Shown: positions 13,399 to 25,310 of the stretch, piece by piece | Position numbering within the stretch: position 1 is the stretch's first letter | Layout of the letters: each line of letters opens with the position of its first letter | NCBI GenBank assembly: GCA_900618425.1 | Contig: UZAN01040063.1 | Location: 17,061 to 81,060, forward strand | Source of the DNA: Echinostoma caproni | Lineage: Eukaryota > Platyhelminthes > Trematoda > Plagiorchiida > Echinostomatidae | Length of the DNA: 64,000 bases | Reading direction: 5' to 3' | Program-made: the position numbers and the translations under genes | The notes under the pieces: model-generated | What the model was told of the DNA's origin: nothing | What the model saw: only the letters and a program-made list of their open reading frames with translations | The model's database searches: none

Positions 13399-13513
13399 CA
13401 AATGGAAATTCGTCGTGTATGTAGCTCATGAAGCGTAAACCGAAGAGCTGGACAGCTGTTTCGACCTGCTTGAGTCTCATCAGCAGTGCGAATCCATCGA
13501 CCCAAGTGGGGAT
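13399..13513 (-). mobile_element. tRNA-derived SINE, 5'-truncated, carrying an intact hammerhead core
   Basis: On the minus strand this stretch matches the plus-strand SINE at 13683-13810 over its whole length, from GATCCCCA at the box B end to the CCATTTGA tail. It is cut off within box B, so it lacks the tRNA-like head and its own promoter. Apart from a short deletion and scattered substitutions the two copies align throughout. Together they form a long imperfect inverted repeat with about 170 nt between the arms. Such elements resemble the Sm-alpha repeats of schistosomes, which combine a polymerase III promoter with a hammerhead. Confidence 0.7.
13440..13494 (-). ncRNA. Hammerhead ribozyme, intact conserved core
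   Basis: On the minus strand the core is CTGATGA (13483-13477), then GACTCAAGCAGGTC (13476-13463), which can fold as stem II (GACU with GGUC), then GAAAC (13462-13458). Next ACAGCTGT can form a 3-bp stem III with a 2-nt loop or self-pair between two molecules. A GUC cleavage triplet follows, so cleavage is predicted after 13451. Stem I begins with CUG upstream pairing with CAG downstream. All invariant hammerhead positions are present. Activity is inferred. The stem III is short enough that dimeric action is likely. Confidence 0.75.
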
Positions 13514-13676
13514 CATGAGCAGAACGCAAACATGGTACCAACTACGCCACGGGGCAGCTGATCAGACCGTTTTTCATTTTCCATTTACACGATACAGCAC
13601 AACCCATCTTTGTGAGCGTGTTGTGGGCCACAGACCCTGCTCATCTCTGCACTAGCCTCCAGGGTTATGAGGTCTC

Positions 13677-13689
13677 GGGTTCGATCCCC
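13677..13689 (+). promoter_or_regulatory. RNA polymerase III box B
   Basis: GGGTTCGATCCCC fits the box B consensus GGTTCGANTCC closely. It lies about 25 nt before the hammerhead segment of the SINE and, with the weak box A, could drive internal polymerase III transcription. Confidence 0.6.
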
Positions 13690-13707
13690 AGTTGGATCGA
13701 TGGATTG

Positions 13708-13756
13708 GCACAGCTGATGAGACCCAACCAGGTCAAAACAGCTGCCCAGTTCTTCC
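13708..13756 (+). ncRNA. Degenerate hammerhead ribozyme
   Basis: CTGATGA (13714-13720) is followed by GACCCAACCAGGTC, whose ends pair as stem II. Then AAAAC replaces GAAAC, and ACAGCTGCC replaces ACAGCTGTC. These differences change invariant G12 to A and U16.1 to C, so the copy should be inactive. Confidence 0.7.
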
Positions 13757-13810
13757 TAGCTTTTCAGTTCACGCTTCATTTGCTATATACACGACGGATT
13801 CCCATTTGAA

Positions 13811-14904
13811 ATTTAATTAAATCCTACATTAATCACATGAAAATTAAAATAAATCTCACTGTCAGACTCCTTTTTTGTTGTCATTTCTTAAGAATGAAAA
13901 TGCAATGGGTATTTTTGTGGTCGAACGCCAAACAGTTTGCATATCTAATATATACGAATGAAGTCTGGGCGAATAGAAGACTGACAAGTGGAAACTGGGA
14001 AGTTTAGTAGAGGATTTCGGGGTTTGAACGCGCGAAATCCGGTATAAGAAATTGATATTCTCTATACTGCGCGATAACCACCACCTTCAATGCCAGGGGT
14101 CGACAACCGGAGTCATAATCGTTTTGCTTCCGGGAGATCTGATGGAAAACTGTTGACATCTAGCCAGGCTGGTTGGGTAGCACATAGCTGATGTTTATGA
14201 TCCTTCGTCCTAGGGCGTCTGTCGTCCATTTCCTTCAATCACGCTTCATTTCTACTGCTAGCCTTCAAGACGCGTTACAAGCTCACCCAATAAAAAGACT
14301 TTGCCAATCCTAATTCAAACTTTGAACCAAGGAAGTGAAAGCGTACAAGTTTCTAGTAACTAGCACAATGATACTCTATTTTCAGATATTCAAACTGCTT
14401 GAAGTTAATGCTCATGCTTGGCTGGTTACAGCAACGGTGGGTATTGTTTGCAGCACAATTGAAATGACTAGGATAATTGTTCATATCCGGTACCACAGCG
14501 TATACAAAATATAATGGGTGATGTGCCTAGTTCACGGGTCCCTCATTTTGGGTCTACAACTTATTTTTATCCAGAGTGTGTCCGTTCAATTATCTACAGG
14601 CGACAGTAACGTGGGAATACAACCAGCTGATGAGACTAACAAAACCATTGGATTGGGACATGGTTGACTAGAGCTGTAAGAGAGAATAGAGAGAGAGTGT
14701 GTGTGTGTGTGTGTATGTGGGTGGGGAGCTGGGTTCACCGGATGGAAAAATCCCACATCATGTAGCATCTGTTCAGTATCCGGGGTGGGCGGTAGAATCC
14801 CTCAAACCCCGTTCCAATATGAAAAAGTCTAGTTTGAAATCAATATAATTATCCTCACCTTCTCCCTCTCCTCCGACGGTTGCTACAACACCGAACCGAG
14901 GCAG
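13811..14904. other. No gene; repeat relics and a microsatellite
   Basis: CTGATGAGACTAAC at 14627-14640, preceded by CCAG, resembles the start of the SINE hammerhead at 13714 but has no GAAA segment, so it is probably an eroded relic. Two further phrases recall the SINE tail: TCACGCTTCATTT near 14239 and the GATGAGAC block. No reading frame was convincing. Confidence 0.4.
14697..14714. repeat. (GT)n microsatellite
   Basis: Nine GT units in a row, preceded by a short GA run. Confidence 0.95.
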
Positions 14905-15175
14905 ACTCACTCGTAGAGAAATACGATTGTTGTTCTCTGTTACTGCTATTCGTAGATTTGCTACAGTCAACTTATCCCATAGAAATGCCCGGTTAATAAC
15001 TGACCTGGAAAATAAGAGGTATGTGAATTAATGCAATTTTTTTATTCCTGAAAGCGAAACACACATCACCGAATCCAGCTCTCGAGGAACCTATCCCGTC
15101 AAGTACGGAAGTGTTCTGTGTGGACTGTTTGGACGAGTACGACGTGAATGTGATACAGTGCTCAATAAATTCTGA
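14905..15175 (+). CDS. Two candidate exons with a 36-nt intron, unknown protein
   Basis: Exon one (14905-15018) follows a GGCAG acceptor and reads LTRREIRLLFSVTAIRRFAT then VNLSHRNARLITDLENK. It ends AG before GTATGT. The 36-nt intron (15019-15054) has a T-rich tract and ends in AAAG. The second exon (15055-15175) joined in phase gives a serine and then ETHITESSSRGTYPVKYG up to a TGA at 15173. A 36-nt GTATGT intron is a classic trematode size. Weaknesses: the minus strand of exon one is also open (65 codons), the second exon is open in another frame, and no family was recognised. Confidence 0.35.
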
Positions 15176-17481
15176 ATCGATTTGTGGATGCTTCCCCGTA
15201 TGAGACCCACAGACAAAAGCGTTTTCCCTACCACACGCTTTTCTTCAGTTACGATAGCGCAAAACCGATTGATGGTGGTGGTGATGGCGGTGTTGATTTG
15301 AAGGATGCGGTGAAGGTTGGGGGGGGGGGGTTGTGATGTTGCCAACGGTGGTGTCGATGGGGGTTAGGGATGCTGTAACCAAAGCTGGACTTGACATAAC
15401 AACTAATCAAAACCAAGCCTGATCTCTCCGTACAGCGATCTGTCTAAACCAGGCACGAGCAAAAATGACGATGACACTGGCACCACAAAGTGCGGAGAAT
15501 CATTTCTTCCGTGCGCTCGCTTTCATTCTCGGCCTACACGAGCACTACCATACGGGTTGAGAGTCACGCATGAGCGAGCTTGAAAAACCGCCTGAGGGCT
15601 GAATTTTGAATGAACAATATTCCGCCTACTCTGTCGTCTATGGAGAGTCACCTCGTGCCATCTACTCATTATGTGCTACGGACACAAAGCGGAAACAACA
15701 TCATACCTGTGGAATGAACGAGTTAGACAATGTTTGATGTTTCCCTTTGTTTGTCGCACTTATATAATATCACGAGGAAAGGATAGCAATTATGACGCAT
15801 AAACAATGATGCGCTCACTTGCTACTCTATTGAAAGATAGTGACCCCAGTTGTTTACATCAATAATTTGCTTCATTTTGAAGCAGTAACTCAAAGAAGGC
15901 ATGTAGCTGTTATAACTTATGTTTAAAACTGGCACTCGTTTTCTTGGGAAGAAGTTACAAATTTGATTTTAGCACTTGCAAATCCAATTAACTGTTGAAA
16001 CATCCTGAAAGAGGGTAATCATGTACTAGTCAATTACCATTTTAAAAATTGAACATCTTGTACGCAAGGGGTAGGAAAAGCGGATACGAATGATACATTG
16101 AAGTCACGCCATAAGTGGGAAGTGTGTGAAAGATGTAATCATTGCCCTTTGATGAACTATGATGAATGTTTTGGCATTTTCTTTTCTATACTTTATTCAG
16201 TAACTTCGTAACACCTTTTAAATAAAAAAAATCAAACGGCGATAGATGAAATACCTGTGAATAAGTGGTATCAAAACGAAAATTGATTTAATTTTGGAGG
16301 TCATTGGATTATTTTATTTATTTACCTGGTTATCTGGAAGTTGTTGATTCTACCGACTTTTCTTGGCAGGTACATCTAGCTGAGTTATTTGTCCCCGCTC
16401 GGAAAACACGAAGAATTAAACACAGAAAATAATAACAATAATTAGAACAATTTAATTACAAAACGGAATTAGTGGGTGAAACAATGGAGCGTGCGAATAG
16501 AAAGCAGGAGTGGGACTTCATAGAGTAGACATGAAATTGCTCCCGAGCCGCGTTTGGGATCAGGTATTCATACATGCAACACGAACTAAATAAACAGAAT
16601 AAAAATGTATTAGATTTCATTTGGATGAAAGTACGCATTTGTGGAAGCATCTAGTCAGTCAGTGCAGCTCTTGAAACACTTACTGATATTCTTTGCGACG
16701 TTTTGTTAACTAGAAATTTTGGACATCAAAATCACTTTTATTTTCACCTTTCGTTTTCCCTTTTATTTCGTTTTATTGAATAAATAATGATATAATTTCC
16801 AAGAGAGAGAAAGCGGTCAATCAAAGGACTGTCATTTAACATAAAATAGTAACAGCTGTCTTTTTGTGAGGGCTGTGTTCGAATGGTCTTAACGTTACTG
16901 CTACTCTCTCGGTGCAAGATCCGTAATGAAAACCTAGCCTGATAATAGTCATTTGTTGCAGGGACATTCAAATTATACCAAGAAAGGAAATGTGTCGAAA
17001 AACGTGCTTCGTATCCTTGAGAATACGTTATTCGGTAGATTTATTTAGGCTTGGTGTATTGAAATTTGTCAGTGCGAGAATGAGGGGCCAACGACTGAGC
17101 CAAAAAGCTGAACAGAAATGAAATAAAACTGAAAACTGTCCACAAGCATCCTTGATAGTATATCAACGATTTCAGATTAGTATTTGGGTGATTGGGTTTC
17201 CAAAAAAGTGTTTGTCGGTTGAAAGATTTTACTGCTGAGATGAGATTACAGATGGGAAAGAATAAGTAATGGAGACCCAATGGTAAAATACTATGCAACA
17301 GTAATAAGGATGCTAGACTGAATATTATCCAGCTTGGGGTAATAGATAAATAGCTTTTTTATTCATCGGAGGGCATGTCCTTGCATGTTTTGTCTTCACC
17401 AATTCCAAATGAAATTGAATTACAGCCCGTCACAACCATAACTGTTGTCTCTAACGAATTTCAATCGCCATTTGCACACAG
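15176..17481. other. No recognisable gene; short G run
   Basis: A run of ten G lies at about 15320-15330 within a GGTG-rich patch. Chance-size open frames occur on the minus strand at 16456-17298. Nothing else was recognised. Confidence 0.5.
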
Positions 17482-17755
17482 GTCATGTGTACAAACACTG
17501 CTAGAAGATATACCAATCAAGATAACGCGAGCAACGCAATGATACCATCTCATGGTCAGGTAAATATAACGCGGATGGCTGTCGCTATGGGCTCGCATCC
17601 CGCCACCGTCATGGGGCTGTCAGAAGAGGACCGTTTGTGCTACGCGGCTCATCATCAGCCCGTTTCTCGAGCGACGATGTACGGCCCTACCCCACTCCCG
17701 GAACACTACGGCATGTTCAGTCCGACATACAGTCCGAAAAGAATGAACATTGCCG
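17482..17755 (+). CDS. Probable internal exon, unknown protein (tail-like, rich in Pro/Gly/Met/His)
   Basis: The stretch starts after a good acceptor (TTTGCACACAG ending at 17481) and ends before a strong donor (GCCG followed by GTGAGT at 17756). The frame is open throughout and enters on a codon boundary. GC content rises clearly above the flanks. The product includes MGLSEEDRLCYAAHHQPVSR and PLPEHYGMFSPTYSPK, a composition like a disordered cytoplasmic tail. It leaves one base (G) over, compatible with the exon at 30086, where the joined codon is GAA. An internal donor (GGTCAG then GTAAAT at 17559) could give a shorter form. Reading past 17755 stops at 17806. No family was recognised. Confidence 0.5.
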
Positions 17756-20700
17756 GTGAGTTTGGCCCGCCAAACGGAAATCTCAGTAACTATATTTACG
17801 TACCGTAGCGCGAAATTATGTCAAACTGTTATCTCTGAAACAGTATGCATGTGTGGCAGCTTTGCGGTACGTTTTGGAGGGTAGTATTGCTTAGTAAATT
17901 CACACCTTTCAAAAAGATAATGATTAGATTAATTCATTTTAGTGTAATTCGTAAATGGAGAAATAACCAACCAAAGCATTACGGCCTGCGGACACATAGA
18001 CTAGAGTCTAGAAGTCAGTGAATAACCACTAAAATAAGCCCCTCATTGGGTCAATAGTATCAAAAAGTATAAAAAGAATCAAAATCTATTGGACTTTCAA
18101 AGAGCTTTATATCCATATTCTTAGAAAACGACTTGAATGTGCTATCAGTGGTTAGAATACTAAATGTAGCTAGGTGTCTGGGTTCAGTGAATTAATCAAG
18201 GGTACCGGTAAAAGACCGAAAAAATTAATAATTGCTGGCGCACTGCGTCCCAGTTTGTAAATCACGAAGCGTAATCAGTTACATTCTCAATCAGTTCCAT
18301 CGAATGTTCGATTGACAGAACAGCAACTCAATTGGTTCAAACAAATTTCAATCTTCTGCATCCCATTTGGTATTTTTATTCAAAACTGAGGCCACCAAGG
18401 CCACATACATAGTGAACTAAAATATTTATGACCAACTTCACTATCTGATGATTCATGAGTTTGTGGCAAAATGCATGCTTCATTGACCTCGGAAACGGGT
18501 GTTTGCACACCAAGTGCCACATAGGCCGAAAATCAAAGAGCTGTCTTTTGGGAGGTCAGACGTGCCTGAGGGTGATAGTCCCTTTATTCATCTCGCTAGT
18601 ATACACACACATGGTGATGCCCCTCGGTTGTGAGACGAAAACCATACGCCACCAAACGGGACAATTTCCAGCGAGGAGTATCTGCCGTGGTGATGCGTCT
18701 GGTTTGTTTAGGTTGTTTACGGCGCCTAGGGTGTCACAGATGAATGAACTACATGGGATAGAACGCCATCCATTGGTAATATTAAGTGGGTTTTCATCGG
18801 AACTGAGGAAACAATAAGAGCAGATCTTGCGCTTAAGTTCAGATTTATGACTGGATTGCGGAAATGCCTCACACTTTGTTTGAATGATCAGTTTAGTCGA
18901 TTAAGCCGAATTTATAGTTTTAAATTTAAACCAGGCACAAGTTTATTTATTGCAGCTTGTTTTTGGCATCGAATACATGTACTATGGATCTCTCCGAAAT
19001 AAGGAGTGATTCATATAGCTCTAAAGGAATAGTTAACCAATAAACAAATGAGTACCAATTTTGGAAACGATTGTTTTGTGTAATATTTCGCCACATGAAT
19101 AGTGTTTGAATGGAAAACCGAACATATTTCGTATGTTGTTCTATGCAACAAGGAATATACACATGCTCTGACTGAACTCGAGCAAAGTGATACTCAATGT
19201 GGAAATGCATTTTAGTTTCCAGTATCATATCTGGTCATCTATATCTATGGATGAAGAGCACTTATTCCGATTCTTCCACTGCAATGTTCTAGGGTTCTTT
19301 CGTATCACTTTTGAATTTGCGCCACGATGGAATTTATATTATTTCAAAAGATATAAATTAGAATTAAAACCATTTTATACAAGGCAGCATGATAATTCAC
19401 AATTTCCAATAAACGGTTGCTGTTTCATGAGGGTTGTTATTCTGGTCAACAGATGTATTCTAAATGATCTATCATTTTTTTCTTTCGGTGCAAAGTAAAT
19501 AAGTCGATCAGTGAAAATTTTCTAGCTTAAATAAAGTGTTAAATTTGTGGGTGTAAACTACTCACCTAAAACCACATATGTGCCACCCTATATAGCGCGA
19601 AATTTATCGCACTGGTGAGACAGATTTTCGATAACTTTCACCCACAAAGTTCAGTCACATGAGTCACATTTATCCCAGACACATCTTACTATCGCCTCTC
19701 GCTCGAGGTTGGTCGTAGAAGGCATTTAAACCTCATTACATATTGTTTTTCATATTAATGCAGTTTCCGACAGAGTCAAGTACAATGTCGCATTCAGTTA
19801 ATTTCTGCTCGGAAATTGGGAACAGTGGTCGTCAGTAGCCAGGGTGAGGCATGTGTTACAGGAAACTAGCAAATATTGTCCGACAGGCAAATCGGTAGAG
19901 TCCGTGCAAAAAGAACAGGATCCAGTGCTCAAAAATAAGGAACAAAAAGTAGCACATTTGTTATTTTACAACCGATGCATCGGCGGCCGTCGTCGAAATC
20001 GAGAAATCGCACATCTGATTGAAATTTGACAAATAAAAGCAAAAAACAGAAGCGGATAACAATACAGATATTTTGCGTCTCAGTTGGGGCAATCTCATAT
20101 TTAATCCCTTGAATGAAGCTCAATTTGCCTAAAATGGTTCACCTTAGTCTTAGGGTGATATTTTCTCAAAAGTCAGTTTTAGCAACAGTATCTGGAAGAA
20201 GAACGTTTTGGAGGGGTTTAGTGAATGCATATGGTAACTAACTAATGATAGATGGAACATTTGGATGTGGAGTTGTCACTCCATGAGGCACACAACTCCT
20301 AGGGCGATTGTTTGCCCTCAATCAATGCTTGGTATGACAACCCGCCATAAGGTTAAAAACTGTGACTAACTCATCATAAATCTCATCACCTCACCGGATG
20401 CAAATGCACCCTGAGGTCTTTGGGTTTGACAGTCAATAGAATCCACTTTGACCTAGTAGGGTTGACAGTCAGAGCACAATCTGTCTAATTAGTACAACTG
20501 GGATAGACGTGTTCGGATTTCCCACAGTCCCCTAAATGACCCAAATCCACACAGAAACACATATCTGGACGTGCGTGTGTGCACCTGACCTTGCATGGCA
20601 TATGCGAACAAAGCCTGTCGTTTTGAATCCGCAGGCAAGATAATGGAATACACGCCGGTTGTTGCTATGTTAAATGAGTTTGGAGTTGTGGGAAATGTTT

Positions 20701-21311
20701 GGACTTTTATTTATTCACACGGGCTCTTATTTTCCGTTGCAACCCGTCACGGGCAGCTTTCTGTGTGGTACCAATTCATGCTTGAAAAATGACCGAAAAC
20801 TTCTGTTGACAATTTGTTAAACAGCACAGCGCATTCCTATGCGCCGGTAGCAATTCTGATAAACACAGAGGTGGATCCCCGAGTGTGTCATGAATCATCA
20901 ATGTTATTCCAAATATGCCAGGCAAACTAGCACAGAAAATAGCCCATCCTAGTAGGAAACTGGTTCAGTTTATGGCCCGAGCCCGGTTAATCAAGCTTTG
21001 ACAATCACATTCAAGCTATTTTACGTGTAGGCATTGTGCGCGTATCGGTTTATAGTTTCCAAACTAAGCAAAGTTACTCATTCGGTTGCCTATAACGGGA
21101 ATAGCACAGAAATATGGACTGCATAGACTACTTAACCCTTTTAATAACCCGGCACAAATGCTTCAGTCAAACTCGATTTTCCCTACGTCATGTCCCAAAG
21201 GGCACCATACGCGCACGATTAACGAGAGTGGTTTCGCAGTTAACGTTGCCAACTTACCATACTGAATGTTACTGTTGGTGTTTTCACGATGTTGAAAGTG
21301 TTGTTTACAGG
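17756..21311. other. No recognisable gene
   Basis: Open frames up to 120 codons (18455-18817) are at the level expected by chance. No splice-supported exon, tRNA or transposon was recognised. Confidence 0.5.
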
Positions 21312-21352
21312 TTTTTCGTAGCCAGGCTAGGCAACATCATCAGTACAACTTC
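21312..21352 (-). ncRNA. Hammerhead-like core of PLE type, minus-strand copy
   Basis: On the minus strand CTGATGA (21343-21337) is followed by a 6-nt arm, a TAGCCT loop and a mostly complementary arm, then GAAA (21317-21314). The architecture matches the copies at 51 and 53 kb. The position equal to U16.1 appears to be C, so this copy is probably inactive. Short stem I pairs are kept by compensating changes (GUA with UGU). Confidence 0.5.
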
Positions 21353-21430
21353 GGAGAAGCACTGATGATGTTCCCTAGCCTGGCCGCGAAACATTTGCGA
21401 ACAACACTTCCAGCTTGGTGAACACACCTG
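21352..21430 (+). ncRNA. Hammerhead-like core of PLE type, plus-strand copy
   Basis: CTGATGA (21362-21368) is followed by a stem-loop segment with the TAGCCT loop and GAAAC (21388-21392). The following ATTTGCGAACAACAC resembles the PLE ends at 51 and 53 kb. Stem II pairing is weakened by mismatches. AGCA before the core can pair with UGC after it as a minimal stem I. This copy faces away from the minus-strand copy and the pair forms an imperfect inverted repeat of about 75 nt per arm. Confidence 0.5.
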
Positions 21431-24400
21431 CCACAACATCCGCATCTCAAGCTACAATCATTCCACGTGACTACCATGATGAAGTTTGAGTTTAAAGACC
21501 ACCAAAGCCGTCAAATCATCCCCTTTTCGTTGTTGCTTCCCTCTTTCTGAAAATTGTTTGCATCATCAGATATCCAATAATAGAAAAGAAAAGAGGTACA
21601 ACAAAGTAGTTGGATTGATATCCTTTGAGGTGCGTCGTGATTCGATTGCCAATTTCAACTCTCCCCGTTAAACTGAAGATAATCTGCTGGCGAAATAAAT
21701 GGAAACTAAAGTTGTTTATTCTTTCCAACAGTCGAATTGGCCCAAGACATTAGAAAATCATTATTTTATCGCCAGAACCATCTACTTTTGTCTATACAGA
21801 TATCGTGATGGTCATCAGTGCGCATGGCTGTAAACTCTTCTGAAGTTACGTTTGACTGTCACAGTTTTTGCACCTGGATTATTGTTCAAATCAAGCACAT
21901 CACAGTCCATTTTGTTTCAACAATGGTAGATCAGAGTGATGAGGTAGGGAGTCCTGTATTCCTAAGCCAGGAATATAAAATACTGTAAAACAATTTGAGC
22001 CCCAAAATAATACACAATTCAAATAGTTATCCTTGATCGATAACAGCGACAGACAATAGTATAATATTGTATAGAAAAAGTTGTTCACTGTACAAATTTC
22101 AAAGAAAGATGCTATTAAAAGTTCTTGTTGGCTACTTTGCTGATTAGATTNGATTAATTAACTACCAATATAAATCAGGAAGCAATAAAGCAACGCGAAC
22201 GATTTTTCCACTCACATTCACGCATTTTCCATCTCATTAACCTGTTTGGAAAGAATTTAAAAAAAACAAGAAACAAATAACACCATTAGTAGCATCACCA
22301 CCATCACCACGAAAGAGTCATAAACAGCAATCCTGAATGAAAATTCTAAAGTTGGTTGGAATTCATTAACTATGCAGTTTGTGTCTCAAACAATCTCTGG
22401 ACTCAGGAAACAAAAAACAGTTTGGCGAAGTTGAGGTGTGTGCGGCACGTGGCGAGAGGAGAGAGTTGCTGGTCTAGGAATGGGGCTGGGACCGAGGCAG
22501 ACAACCGAACAAGGTGGATGGGACAAGATTATTTCTTAGTAATTGGAGACCAGAGGAAACGGACGTAAACAAACCAAGTTTCTTTGAAACGTGAAGGCGA
22601 AAAGTCAAAACATTAACCTACAACTGTGGTTGACTTGTTTATTCAGTGGTGAACAGACATCAAAGTGGCATTTTAGTTTTTAGCCTGAATTACTTGATTT
22701 TTTTAATGTGATACACGTACAACTGACTTGAGTTTCAAAGAAAAATTCTCCAGTCCAATAACACAGATAATGCTAAATTCTAAAAGGCTATGAGATGGTA
22801 AACAAACCAAATGAATCCATACCTGACAGACTGCATGACATTGATTAGTCTTTATATACCTCAATGAGATATAAACCAATTCCCTTGAATTTGGCACGTG
22901 GTGTTTTCTGCTGCATCATATTTGGGCTTTTAAGTACCGACAATTTGAGTGGAATGCGAATTATTTCACGTAATTTCTAAACCAATACATACAACTTACC
23001 TCTGACTCAGAGTTTAGCGGTGTGTAGCCAAGCGTGTTCACAATCGAGAGGAAGCATTACTTTAGAGTATGTTGTAGACGCCTTGTATATCTGGTTCCTG
23101 GACTGGCAAGAAAGCAATTGGGAGATGAGATTCTGAACAGACTGCGGGGAAGCAGTGGAGGGCGGTATGTGGTACTACTGTCTCAGTGAATTTAATTGCC
23201 CATCACTCAGCCACCCGACGGAACCTACTCCTCGATGCTTTCCCCGGTTAAAGGTGTAGTTTACTACGGAATTCCATTCAACGAGATAAACATTTTTGTT
23301 TTCTTCTTCAGATTTAACTCACTACAGTTACTGTGTTTTATGAGTGCGACATTTTCGGTCTAAACTAGAAATCTAAAGGGTTCAAAGGATTGACTTATCA
23401 GTTTTCAGAAAATATTAAGTTTGGATGAAATTCACTCCATCCAAAATTCAGCAACCATTCACCGAAAGAAACTTAAAAATTATTTGTTCGTTCCGGTAAC
23501 GGAAAGCTGTTGTCCGAATTACGGTCCAAATTGGCTGAAAGACACCAGAGCCTCCTGATGACCTATCCAAACATATAGTTCACAATAAGATCTATGTTGT
23601 TGTGAGTATTCCTCAGTTCAGTATTTTCCACAATTATTCTTGAATGAACTGCATGGAATTGAAAAGTACGGTGTGACTTCTTCGATAACTTCATTTTTAT
23701 GATCATTGGATGATTCATGATATTGTACAACCAGTTACCGAACAAATCTTAATAATTGCTCATAACACTCTGTGATAATTAGCGAATTTGTATCGTAAGA
23801 ACAGAATTAAGTTAATCAATTCACTCTCAAAACAAAAATGAAAAACTTCAATTGGAACAGTTAATCTCAAAACACCATAATTTAAAGCAGTTTACGTTAG
23901 GCCGAAATAATGAACGGTTGTAAACTACGACAAGTAAAAGTGAAACACATACATCTCAAAATTAGTTGAACAAGTGGGCTTGGCTGAAAAGCATTATTTC
24001 GCGCCGCATATTGTTCTGACTGTTAGTTGGTCGTGACCACTTTTATGGCTCNTATGGCTCGAGTTCAACGGTTTTTCGCTGACTCAAATCCGAAATATCT
24101 CATCTAGATGGGATGATGTTATCGATGTAGATGGACTGTTGAGTTTAAATGACTTATAATCGGTTGATAAATAGATGAAAAACTTGATATCAATTGCTAC
24201 ACCTCCCACTCGTAAAGTTGTTTAGGTTACGGGGCCAGAACGGGCTTTAATTATTCTATTGAGTTCACATGTATTACTTCATAGTGCATCGGAGACTGAT
24301 TATTGAGCACCGTGTTCGCTCATAACCAGTCCGAGTTGTCCTTTGTCCCTCAAACAGCATAGGACAGCTTACTTCAGCTATATCGTTTCAAAGTTATGAA

Positions 24401-25250
24401 AACCATTTTAATTTATCGAAAAGAAAACCATTCCCCATATAAGGATATAACGTACCAAACGTGTTCTTTTTGCTGTAGTAAGGCTGCTAATATCCCGTTT
24501 TGAAATAAAGTTCCGCTAAAAGGCAAACGTGTTTTTCATGAATTTAACAGTGAACCAGGAAATATAAATTGATGGTTTCTCTGTTTAGAGGGGTATTTTA
24601 GTGGCATTTAAATTTTTGGTTTACTTAGACTCAGACGCCCAATGTCATTGCCATATTGCTTGTATCTTTGTAGGACTTTATTTATGAAGACGTCTTCCTT
24701 ATAATTCTTGACCGTTTTTAAAATCAATTCAAATCACAAAATTATCTTTATATATATCTTTGTTTAAAATAAAGATGAATTTTTGCACTTTGGCTTCAAA
24801 CATGACTTTACAGTCTAGACAATCAAATATTGCGATGATCATACATATGAGAGTAGAGGTGATCCAAAATTCTACGGGGATGTAATAATATTGTCGTGGA
24901 TTATATACTTATCTAAAAAAACTTGCCGATGATGCAAATAAGATACTTGTGTCAAAATTGCATTTCATGGGTACAAGTATATGAATGAACTGGCAAAAGA
25001 TCACCGGTTATTCATGCTCATTGAGTGGAACGAATCGCGAAACCGGTCGTGTTTCCTGGGTTTTTTTGTAAAATCCTTCATGTACCACTCATATATATCT
25101 ATCTTATATATACGCATATATAAAGCAAGAAAACATAGAGTAGCGAACAAGCTCGTTTGCGATGATTCTTCTACAGGCTAATACATCACAATTCATGACA
25201 AACTATATAGTCATATGGAGAAATTATAACGAGTTGGAACTCAGAGAATC

Positions 25251-25310
25251 ATATATATATATATATATGTAAATATATATATATGTAAATATAGATATAT
25301 ATATATATAT
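25251..25310. repeat. (AT)n-rich microsatellite
   Basis: About 60 nt of AT units interrupted by GTAA and GATA variants. Confidence 0.95.

Larger units (their letters stand above)
13645..13810 (+). mobile_element. tRNA-derived SINE with decayed hammerhead
   Basis: The element has a degenerate box A (TAGCCTCCAGGG at about 13653), a good box B at 13677-13689, a hammerhead-like middle and a tail ending near CCATTTGA. The distance between the boxes is shorter than in a tRNA, so the head is rearranged. It is the plus-strand partner of the copy at 13399-13513. Short coding frames across this region are accidental. Confidence 0.7.

Noticed and set aside
14154..14166. CTGATGGAAAACT as a hammerhead core
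   Set aside because: The CUGANGA word is broken and there is no stem II between the two core words.
18455..18817. 120-codon plus-strand ORF as a gene
   Set aside because: Chance length with no domain and no splice context.
22966..23060. Minus-strand exon ending at a GTAAGT donor near 22998
   Set aside because: The coding-like frame has no in-phase acceptor and meets a stop immediately upstream.
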